Below are positions 1 through 5,645 of a stretch of 54,819 nt of DNA, in pieces. Each line of letters begins with the position of its first letter. Position 1 is the stretch's first letter. The notes under the pieces are model-generated. The model saw only the letters and a program-made list of their open reading frames with translations. It ran no database searches and was not told the origin of the DNA. The DNA comes from Actinomycetes bacterium (lineage in GTDB: Bacteria; Actinomycetota; Acidimicrobiia; Acidimicrobiales; CADCSY01): assembly GCA_025464025.1 (NCBI GenBank), contig JAODBP010000342.1:1-54819 (forward strand). The letters run 5' to 3'. Made by a program: the position numbers and the translations under genes.

Positions 1-954
1 GCTGGGTGCCTGGGCAGCTGGCTTGTCAGCCAGCTGCCGACGGCAGGAGCTGGCCCCCGGGCCAAGAACGCTCCCCCTTCGGGGGGCCAGCTCTGGGGCC
101 AGCTCTGGGACCAGCTCGGGGGCCAGCTCGGGGACCAGCTCTGGGGCCAGCTCCGGGGCCAGCTCTGGGGCCAGCTCGGGGGCCAGCTCGGGGGCCAGCT
201 CGGGGGCCAGCTCGGGGGCCAGCTCGGGGGCCAGCTCGGGGGCCAGCTCGGGGACCAGCTCGGGGACCAGCTCCGGGGCCAGCTCGGGGGCCAGCTCGGG
301 GGCCAGCTCCGGGGCCAGCTCGGCCTGGAGCTGCAGGTCTGGTGGGACGCGTACTGGCTGGCGCTCTACGAGCGAGCACTCCACATCGCGGGACTGCCAG
401 CCTCGGCCCGTCTGGCTGCCGTGTCGGCGGTGTCAGAGGGGTCGGGTTGGTGGTGGCCGATGCAGGGCGCCGTGGTACTCACCGACCGCCCGACCGTCCT
501 TCTGCGGGACGATGAAGGACGTCTGCACTGCGAGACCGGGCCAGCCGTCGCGTACGCCGACGGCTACGACGGCCAGTTCTGGCATGGGACTCGGGTCCCG
601 GCATGGGTGACCGGCGCGGATGGTGGGCCGACGCCTGAGCGGATCGCGAAAGAGACGAACGTCGAGGTGCGACGCTGCGCGATCGAGGCGTTCGGCTGGG
701 ACCGGTTCATCGGTGAGGCGGGCCTGGCGTTGGTGGCGTCCGACGAGTTCGGTGACCTGTACGACGTCCCCGAGCGACTGTGGGGGGACCCCGTGCGTGT
801 GGTGTTGGTCACCAACGGCACACCTGAGCGTGATGGCACGGTTCGCCGCTATGGCTTGACGGCGCCCCGAGAGTGCGTGACACCTCTGGCCGGAGTCGCT
901 TGGACGTACGGGCTGCCCGCTGAGGTCTACGCCACGATCGAGCGGCGGACGTGA
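1..954 (+). CDS. GQL tandem-repeat protein, C-terminal half with DUF6745-like domain (5' partial)
   Basis: The frame is open from base 1 and ends at 954. From 85 to 324 it consists of 20 tandem 12-bp units coding [12 protein letters not shown] or DQLG. A helical stretch follows ([19 protein letters not shown]), then a domain with [34 protein letters not shown] and [11 protein letters not shown], the pattern I associate with DUF6745 of actinobacterial proteins; its function is unknown to me. The matching N-terminal half is at 54307-54819, in the same frame and also entering the repeat, so this is very likely the tail of one gene cut by the contig ends. Bases 1-84 do not follow the repeat and may be an assembly end artefact. 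The next gene overlaps the stop by 4 bases. Confidence 0.8.
   Translation, partial: AGCLGSWLVSQLPTAGAGPRAKNAPPSGGQLWGQLWDQLGGQLGDQLWGQLRGQLWGQLGGQLGGQLGGQLGGQLGGQLGGQLGDQLGDQLRGQLGGQLGGQLRGQLGLELQVWWDAYWLALYERALHIAGLPASARLAAVSAVSEGSGWWWPMQGAVVLTDRPTVLLRDDEGRLHCETGPAVAYADGYDGQFWHGTRVPAWVTGADGGPTPERIAKETNVEVRRCAIEAFGWDRFIGEAGLALVASDEFGDLYDVPERLWGDPVRVVLVTNGTPERDGTVRRYGLTAPRECVTPLAGVAWTYGLPAEVYATIERRT
85..324 (+). repeat. 12-bp tandem repeat, GGCCAGCTCGGG type, 20 units
   Basis: Twenty consecutive 12-bp units with consensus GGCCAGCTCGGG. Changes are confined to the first codon (GGC or GAC) and the last codon (GGG, TGG or CGG) of each unit, so each unit keeps the Q-L core. This is selection-like: QL is invariant while the flanking residues vary among G/D and G/W/R. 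The same array is found at the other end of the window. Confidence 0.97.
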
Positions 955-1148
955 CCGGCGTGCACCCCCACCGCTGCGACGATTGCGGGATCGAGGAGCC
1001 GTGGCCCGACGCCGAGCATGACGCCTTCTGCGTGTGGAACGGCTTGTGCTTCCGGTGCGAGGTGGTCCACCGCAACCACTGCTCATGTCGAGGTTCGACG
1101 GACGAGGACGAGTGCTCGCTCCGGCCGGCTTGGGTGGGTCAGGCGTGA
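951..1148 (+). CDS. small Cys/His-rich protein, possible zinc-binding
   Basis: 65 aa, GTG start inside the GTGA overlap with the upstream stop. It carries HRCDDCG at residues 7-13, then CFRCE and HRNHCSC, giving two CxxC-like pairs with nearby His, a small treble-clef or zinc-ribbon pattern. I recognise no specific family. It is the first of a run of tiny genes joined by 4-base overlaps, so its translation is probably coupled to the DUF6745-type gene. A role in DNA or protein binding is inference only. Confidence 0.7.
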   Translation: MTGVHPHRCDDCGIEEPWPDAEHDAFCVWNGLCFRCEVVHRNHCSCRGSTDEDECSLRPAWVGQA

Positions 1149-1378
1149 CCGCCACCTTCACCATGCCGGCAGCGGCCGGGAAGGCCGCCGCCGCTCCCGA
1201 CCTGTTCCACACGGTGTGCTGCCTCGATGAGGACGCCGCGTTCTGCGGGTCCGACGTCGCTGGCATGCCGTTCAGCGAAGACACCAACGAGATCCGGTGC
1301 GTCGTCTGCGAGGACGTCGAGCAGCACTGCGACGCCACCGGCGTCTGCCCCATCGACAACAGGAGGTGCCCGTCGTGA
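1145..1378 (+). CDS. small Cys-rich hypothetical protein
   Basis: 77 aa, starting at the GTG of the GTGA overlap at 1145. An upstream in-frame ATG at 1034 would overlap the previous gene by more than 100 bases and is less likely. Cysteines cluster as CCLDEDAAFC, CVVCEDVEQHC and CPIDNRRC, consistent with metal binding. No family recognised. Confidence 0.6.
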   Translation: MTATFTMPAAAGKAAAAPDLFHTVCCLDEDAAFCGSDVAGMPFSEDTNEIRCVVCEDVEQHCDATGVCPIDNRRCPS

Positions 1379-2013
1379 CCCCGTCGACGATCTCGGTGTT
1401 CATCACCGACGAGATCCTTACCCTCGTCGCCCAGGACGTCGACGAGCTCGGCGCCGCTGACCTTCCGCTGCCGGACTGGTCGGTCGCGTTGGGCGGCAGC
1501 TTCGGGAGCGTCACCCGTGCCCTGTCGATGGCCGTGCAGACCGACGCCACCCAGGACCTGCGCACGGCCGCCGTCCGCCTCGCTGCCGACCTGGTGGCCA
1601 TGGTCGAGCAGCTGGACCAGGACTCCGGCCGGGCGGCCGAGATCCTCGGCGGCGTCGAGGTGCCGGTCGTGCCGCTCGAGGCCGAGGGCGACTACGCCTC
1701 ACCCCGGGAGGTTGAGCCGGTCCGGGCTGAGGACGAGCCGTTCGATGACACCGTGGTGCGCCACGTCGACTTCACCGGCGGCGGCCAGGTCACGGCGGTG
1801 CCATCGGATCCGGACGTCACCTACTGGAACGCCGACAGGTGGCGCACCCACCTCCGGGCCGTCGGCGTCCGGGTGTCCGACGCGATCCGGGCCGCTCAGG
1901 CCCTCGCCCGGACGCTCGACGAGAACGAGCCCGGCACGCTCGACGAGATCCGCAGTCCAGCGCTCTTCGTTGGCCTCCGGGGCTGGGTCGAGCAGCAGGC
2001 GGTCACGGCGTGA
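1375..2013 (+). CDS. hypothetical acidic early protein
   Basis: 212 aa. The GTG at 1375 overlaps the upstream TGA and is preceded by an AGGAGG ribosome site at 1361-1366, which fixes the start. The N-terminal half is predicted helical (DEILTLVAQDVDELG, DLRTAAVRLAADLVAMVEQL). An acidic linker follows and then a second helical part (WRTHLRAVGVRVSDAIRAAQ). No motif recognised. It sits in the early operon just before an HTH gene. Confidence 0.75.
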   Translation: MTPSTISVFITDEILTLVAQDVDELGAADLPLPDWSVALGGSFGSVTRALSMAVQTDATQDLRTAAVRLAADLVAMVEQLDQDSGRAAEILGGVEVPVVPLEAEGDYASPREVEPVRAEDEPFDDTVVRHVDFTGGGQVTAVPSDPDVTYWNADRWRTHLRAVGVRVSDAIRAAQALARTLDENEPGTLDEIRSPALFVGLRGWVEQQAVTA

Positions 2014-2432
2014 CGGCCACCGTGGAGTTGTCGGTGAGCGAGGTCTGCGACCGGCTCGGCGTTGACGAGTTGTTCATTCGCCGTCTCGTGGATGGCGGGG
2101 TGGTGCAGCCGTCCGGTGGTGGGGGTGGCCAACGTGGCCAGCACCGCCGTTGGCACCTGGCGGACCTCGGTGTCCTCTCCGTGTGCCAGCAGCTCCATGC
2201 CGCCGGCGCCAGTCCGGAGTTGATGTGCCGGGCGGTCCGGTACCTGCACAACGTGGACAAGGTCCCGTTCGGGATGGTCCTGGTGGTCGGTGTCGGCTAC
2301 GGGCCCCGGCTCCTGGGGGATCACGGTCTCCTCCACCTCGTGCAGTCGGCCAAGGAAGCGGTGCTCGTGGTGTCCCTCCACGGCGAGATCCGCCGGTGGC
2401 TGAACCAGCGTCCTGAGACGGTCGAGTGGTGA
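2010..2432 (+). CDS. MerR-like helix-turn-helix protein
   Basis: 140 aa, GTGA overlap start. Residues 7-26 (LSVSEVCDRLGVDELFIRRL) look like the first helices of a MerR/excisionase winged helix. A Gly-rich loop, RRWHLADLGVLSV and GASPELMCRAVRYL then match the usual MerR continuation. The rest (FGMVLVVGVGYGPRLL) is predicted alpha/beta. Probably a DNA-binding regulator of the early arm; the target is unknown. Confidence 0.6.
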   Translation: MTATVELSVSEVCDRLGVDELFIRRLVDGGVVQPSGGGGGQRGQHRRWHLADLGVLSVCQQLHAAGASPELMCRAVRYLHNVDKVPFGMVLVVGVGYGPRLLGDHGLLHLVQSAKEAVLVVSLHGEIRRWLNQRPETVEW

Positions 2433-2713
2433 CGGTCACGATGGCGGACGTCCCCGCCGGCCTAGTGCTCGTGCCCCGTCGCATCGAGGGTGTCACGAAG
2501 CAGGTGTGGGACATCACGCATCGGGCGTCGATGGTGCCCGTGGTGAAGGACTGCCTGACCCGCAACGACGCCGTGGTGGTCTCCCAGTCCCTGGGCGGGG
2601 TCGACTGGGAGCGGGACGCCGACGCGATCAAGGTCGACCCGCTGGCCAAGGCCGTGTACCTGGCCGTGCAGGCCGAAGTGTGGGCCGAAGAGCACCGGCA
2701 GGGCCGCAAGTGA
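2429..2713 (+). CDS. small hypothetical early protein
   Basis: 94 aa. The GTG at 2429 forms a GTGA overlap with the upstream stop; another GTG lies three bases earlier. The sequence mixes beta-like segments (AGLVLVPRRI, AVVVSQSL) with a C-terminal helix (AVYLAVQAEVWAEEHRQ). No family recognised. Coupled to genes on both sides. Confidence 0.7.
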   Translation: MTVTMADVPAGLVLVPRRIEGVTKQVWDITHRASMVPVVKDCLTRNDAVVVSQSLGGVDWERDADAIKVDPLAKAVYLAVQAEVWAEEHRQGRK

Positions 2714-3156
2714 GCGCCTTCGATCCACGCACCGTGCTCCAGGGCCTGGACGAGCCGTGTCCGACCTGCACCCGCCCGCTCGGTGACCACACGATGCGCC
2801 AGTGGTCGGCGTGCACGACCGAGCTCGGCCACCACGACCCTCACCATGAGGTGTCCGAGCCGGAAGGTCAGGCGCTGCTCCTGGCGTTCCAGGGTCGGCA
2901 GATCCCGATGGCGGACCACGTGTCTGTCGTGTCGGCCGCGAGTGAGGTCCGGCCGCTCGGGATGAAGCCGCTCTACATGCCGACGATCATCTTCGAGTTC
3001 GCTTCGTCTGCCGGGAACCCTCTGGTTCCCGAGTCGGTCACGAGGGTGGCTTACCTCGGCACCGCCGAAGGCGTCCGCGCGATGGGCCGGCTCGTGCGGG
3101 ACAGCTCGAACGCGGCGGCGAGCAAGGCCGAAGCACGCCACCGAGGCCACCGATGA
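2710..3156 (+). CDS. hypothetical protein with N-terminal CxxC knuckle
   Basis: 148 aa, GTGA overlap start. CPTCTRPLGDH near residue 17 resembles half of a zinc ribbon. The rest is predicted alpha/beta with no motif I recognise, and the C-terminus is basic (KAEARHRGHR). It lies directly upstream of the RuvC-like resolvase with an ATGA overlap. Confidence 0.7.
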   Translation: MSAFDPRTVLQGLDEPCPTCTRPLGDHTMRQWSACTTELGHHDPHHEVSEPEGQALLLAFQGRQIPMADHVSVVSAASEVRPLGMKPLYMPTIIFEFASSAGNPLVPESVTRVAYLGTAEGVRAMGRLVRDSSNAAASKAEARHRGHR

Positions 3157-3707
3157 GCGCCGTGCGTTGCGTCGGGCTCGACACCTCGCTGACCGCGACC
3201 GGTGTCGTGGCCGCCGACGGGAAGCCGATCACGATCAAGCCGAGGACGTCCGGGATGCCGAGCCGGCTCGATGAGCTCGTGAACGGCACGATCCATCACC
3301 TCCGCCCGTGTGGTGCTGATGTGGCGGCCGTCGAGGGCCTGAACCCGCACGGGATCCAGGGCATGACGATGGCGAAGCTGGGCGCCGCCAGGGAGATCCT
3401 GTGCTGGGCGATGTGGCGTGACGGGATCGTCGTCGTCGACATCCCGCCGTCGAACCTCAAGCTGTACGCCACCGGCAAGGGCAACGCCCCCAAGGAAGAG
3501 GTGTGGGACGCCGCCGTGGCGGCCAGCCCGGCCGGCCTCGAGCCTCGGACGAACGACGAGGGCGACGCCTTCTGGCTCCGCCAGATTGCGCTGGCGAACT
3601 ACGCGCCGCTCCACCCGGACCTCGTCGAGATGCCGGACGACCACCGTCGGGCGCTCGTCGTTCTGCACTGGCCGAAGCTGCCCGAGCACTTGGCGGTGAC
3701 GTCGTGA
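3153..3707 (+). CDS. RuvC-like Holliday junction resolvase
   Basis: 184 aa. It starts with CVGLDTSLTATGVV, the first RuvC acidic motif (D10). VAAVEGLNPHG supplies the internal Glu, GNAPKEEVWDAA matches the Lys-containing helix, and NDEGDAFWLRQIAL supplies the C-terminal acidic pair. Length and order fit phage RuvC resolvases, which cut branched DNA during replication, recombination or before packaging. ATG start overlaps the previous stop (ATGA). Confidence 0.85.
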   Translation: MSAVRCVGLDTSLTATGVVAADGKPITIKPRTSGMPSRLDELVNGTIHHLRPCGADVAAVEGLNPHGIQGMTMAKLGAAREILCWAMWRDGIVVVDIPPSNLKLYATGKGNAPKEEVWDAAVAASPAGLEPRTNDEGDAFWLRQIALANYAPLHPDLVEMPDDHRRALVVLHWPKLPEHLAVTS

Positions 3708-4186
3708 TCAGCCGCTGGTTCGTGGTCGGCCTCGTCATCGCGATCCTCATCGTGGTCGGGATGCTGGCCGTCACCCTGAACGAGAAGAGCCTCGACGGGC
3801 CGCCGCCCGACACGGTGGTCGACGTCGTGGCAGTGGCGCCGACCCGAGGGCTTCGTGAGGAACCGTCGGTCACGGTCCCTACAACGTCGACGTCAACGAC
3901 CGTGGCCACCGCCAGGTCGGCACCGAACCTCGGCGTCGTCCCGCTCTCGACCTGGGACGCGCTCGCCCGCTGCGAGAGCGGCGGCAACTGGGCGGACACC
4001 CGAGGCGGCTACGAGGGCGGCGTCCACTTCATGCACGACACCTGGGTTCGTGCCGGCGGCCGTCGGTTCGCTGAGCACGCCTATCTCGCCACCCGACTCC
4101 AGCAGATCGAGATCGCCGCCTCCTGGTTGCGTCGGACCTCCTGGCGGCAGTGGCCGTCCTGTTCGCTCCAGCTGGGGCTCCGCTGA
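3704..4186 (+). CDS. membrane-anchored Rpf-like transglycosylase-domain protein
   Basis: 160 aa, GTG start in a GTGA overlap. Residues 5-25 (WFVVGLVIAILIVVGMLAV) form one strong membrane segment or signal anchor. A Thr/Ser/Pro-rich linker follows to about residue 75. The C-terminal domain WDALARCESGGNWADT...GGVHFMHDTWVRAGG...ATRLQQIEIA...WPSC matches the resuscitation-promoting-factor / transglycosylase-like fold, with the catalytic Glu in CESGGNW and the two Cys that usually pair. Family members cleave peptidoglycan outside the membrane. It is in the early arm, not the lysis cassette, so a role in host growth state or superinfection is possible but unproven. Confidence 0.85.
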   Translation: MISRWFVVGLVIAILIVVGMLAVTLNEKSLDGPPPDTVVDVVAVAPTRGLREEPSVTVPTTSTSTTVATARSAPNLGVVPLSTWDALARCESGGNWADTRGGYEGGVHFMHDTWVRAGGRRFAEHAYLATRLQQIEIAASWLRRTSWRQWPSCSLQLGLR

Positions 4187-4341
4187 TGATCTTGCTCGTC
4201 GTCTACCTGTTCGGCCTGGTGGCCGTTGTAGTGCTGCTCGCATACGCGCTCCGGTGCCGTCTCCAGGCGGAGGAGTTCGAGGCGGTCGCTGAGCATCACG
4301 AGTTGATGGCGGCGTTGGCTCCGGAGGCTGGTCGTGGATGA
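4186..4341 (+). CDS. small single-span membrane protein
   Basis: 51 aa. The ATG at 4186 overlaps the stop of the Rpf-like gene (TGATG). Residues 1-22 (MILLVVYLFGLVAVVVLLAY) form one transmembrane helix, followed by a short charged helix (RLQAEEFEAVAEHHELMAAL). Coupling to the Rpf-like gene suggests they act at the same membrane; the function is unknown. Confidence 0.7.
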   Translation: MILLVVYLFGLVAVVVLLAYALRCRLQAEEFEAVAEHHELMAALAPEAGRG

Positions 4342-4408
4342 CCCGAGCAGTCCTGCGAACCAGCAGCAGAAGGGCGAGTACAGCGTGCCGACAGAGGAGA
4401 CCCGATGA
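4334..4408 (+). CDS. 24-aa micro-ORF resembling the start of the 14240 gene
   Basis: GTG start 8 bases inside the previous gene, ending by ATGA overlap into the ribbon-helix-helix gene. The peptide begins VDDPSSPANQQQKGEY; the gene at 14240 begins VDDASRSPQKGGYP. The DNA around both starts is almost identical (GTCGTGGATGAC-CGAGCAG, 19 of 20 positions). It may be a truncated paralogue kept as a leader that couples translation. Confidence 0.45.
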   Translation: MDDPSSPANQQQKGEYSVPTEETR

Positions 4409-4572
4409 GCGTCCGCAAGCGCATCACCGTCACGCTCGACCTCGGCCTGGTCGGCCAACTCGACGAGGCGGCGAGCGAGGTCGGCGTCAGCCGCAACGCC
4501 TACATCGAGCGGCTGATCCAGGACGGTGATTGGTCACGTGTGACCGAGGACTTCGAGGCCGAGCGTGGCTGA
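4405..4572 (+). CDS. ribbon-helix-helix (CopG/Arc-type) DNA-binding protein
   Basis: 55 aa, ATGA overlap start. RKRITVTLDLGLVGQL gives the N-terminal beta strand with alternating residues. DEAASEVGVSRNAYIERLI gives helix A, turn and helix B of a ribbon-helix-helix fold. Such proteins bind operators as dimers and are typical small phage repressors. No partner toxin is seen next to it; the following gene is a Cys-containing small protein. Confidence 0.75.
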   Translation: MSVRKRITVTLDLGLVGQLDEAASEVGVSRNAYIERLIQDGDWSRVTEDFEAERG

Positions 4573-4768
4573 CGACCAAGTCCAGGGGAGCGCCCCGTGC
4601 CCCGACGTGAAGGACATGCCGTTCACCGAGGCCGGTGGTCTCGTGACGTTCTCTTGCCCGTGCGGCTGGCAGAGCGATGCGCTCATGAGGTGGAAGGCCG
4701 AGAACCAGGCCATCACCCACGTTGTGAACGGCCGGTACGCCCATCAGATGCGGAGGTCGGCCCGATGA
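4565..4768 (+). CDS. small Cys-containing hypothetical protein
   Basis: 67 aa, GTG start overlapping the RHH gene by 8 bases. FSCPCGWQSDALMRWKAENQ holds a CxC motif and a Trp-rich helix, and HVVNG follows. The pattern resembles short zinc-binding phage proteins, but only three Cys are present, so metal binding is uncertain. Confidence 0.65.
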   Translation: MADDQVQGSAPCPDVKDMPFTEAGGLVTFSCPCGWQSDALMRWKAENQAITHVVNGRYAHQMRRSAR

Positions 4769-5079
4769 CCGAAGCACCCAGGACCGCCCCGACCTGCACT
4801 CCCTACCAGCGGTGCCCGCTGCTCGACAACGGCGCCTACCACGGGTTCTGCACCCACCACGACGGTGAGCGGACCTGCGGCTGCAACGGGCGGCAGGCGC
4901 CCCAGCAGCACGCCCCGCTGGACGTCCTCAAGCACCGAGCGCTCGACGCCGCCGTCGGTGCTGTCGTGGACTTCTACAACGGTGTGATCGAGGAGAAGGA
5001 CGCCGAGATCGCTGCGCTCCAGGCGGACGGCGAACGCCTCGCTGCCCTACTGAGGGAGGCCCGACGTGGGCGTTCCTGA
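4765..5079 (+). CDS. hypothetical protein: Cys-rich head and coiled-coil tail
   Basis: 104 aa, ATGA overlap. Cysteines in CTPYQRCPL, GFCTHHDGERTCGCNG suggest an N-terminal metal site. The last third (VIEEKDAEIAALQADGERLA) is a clear heptad coiled coil, so the protein is probably an oligomer. No family recognised. Confidence 0.7.
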   Translation: MTEAPRTAPTCTPYQRCPLLDNGAYHGFCTHHDGERTCGCNGRQAPQQHAPLDVLKHRALDAAVGAVVDFYNGVIEEKDAEIAALQADGERLAALLREARRGRS

Positions 5080-5311
5080 GACCCCTTCGCAGTCCGCCCC
5101 GAGGTTCTCGGCGGACATGCCGGTCGGGACGAAGGTCCGGCACAGGGAGAGCGGTGAAGTGGTGACCCTCGTCCGCCGGAAGGAGATGGGCGACCTCCGG
5201 GTCCTCTACCGCTTCCATCCTGGCTGGTGGTGCGGGGGCGGCGGTGGCTTGGCCGACTTCGTGATCGACGCCGAGAGAAGTGACTGGGAGGTGCTCGATG
5301 GCAACACCTGA
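5066..5311 (+). CDS. small beta-rich hypothetical protein
   Basis: 81 aa, GTG start overlapping the previous gene by 14 bases. FSADMPVGTKVRHRESGEVV and GDLRVLYRFHPGWW look like a small beta barrel of the kind used for nucleic-acid or ligand binding. No family recognised. It is followed closely by the WhiB gene. Confidence 0.65.
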   Translation: MGVPETPSQSAPRFSADMPVGTKVRHRESGEVVTLVRRKEMGDLRVLYRFHPGWWCGGGGGLADFVIDAERSDWEVLDGNT

Positions 5312-5645
5312 CCCGTCGAGGACCGCCGCGTCCTCCTCAGCGACGTTGGCCTTCCTCGCCGCCCTCATGGTCACTACCTCCGACCAGGTGCCCTACAGCC
5401 TCGCCGACATCATCAACCGGCCCGCATGGACGGCCCAGGCCGCGTGCCGAGGCCGTTCCGACATCGACTGGCAGCGCCCCGACCCGGAACCCGCGGCGCT
5501 GGACATCTGCCGGACGTGCCCAGTGATCAAGCCCTGCACCCTCCACGCATACCAACGCCGCGAGATCGGCACCTGGGGCGGCATGTCCGACCGGGCCCGC
5601 CTCGGCCGGAGCCACGCCTCCGTCAGCCCGAAGTCCCGCCCGTGA
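5298..5645 (+). CDS. WhiB-family iron-sulfur transcriptional regulator
   Basis: 115 aa. ATG at 5298 is preceded by GGGAGGTG; an in-frame upstream start at 5280 is less likely. AACRGRSDIDW and ICRTCPVIKPC give the four WhiB cysteines (C, then CxxC, then C five residues on), followed by the signature GTWGGMSDRAR turn. WhiB proteins are actinobacterial [4Fe-4S] regulators that contact sigma factor; phage copies can alter host transcription or superinfection. This gene is a main reason for assigning an actinobacterial host. Confidence 0.92.
   Translation: MATPDPSRTAASSSATLAFLAALMVTTSDQVPYSLADIINRPAWTAQAACRGRSDIDWQRPDPEPAALDICRTCPVIKPCTLHAYQRREIGTWGGMSDRARLGRSHASVSPKSRP

Noticed and set aside
85..324. 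CRISPR-like array
   Set aside because: Units are 12 bp, contiguous and in frame, with no spacers.
26..379. Leftward frame coding a collagen-like [10 protein letters not shown] array
   Set aside because: It is only the antisense reading of the GQL repeat; the real gene runs rightward into a recognisable DUF6745-like domain and matches the other contig end.
433..1359. Long leftward frame of 308 aa
   Set aside because: Arg/Pro/Ala-rich antisense reading across four coupled rightward genes; no motif or start signal.
4405..4768. Toxin-antitoxin pair with the ribbon-helix-helix gene as antitoxin
   Set aside because: The neighbouring genes show no recognisable toxin domain, so a simple phage regulator is more likely.
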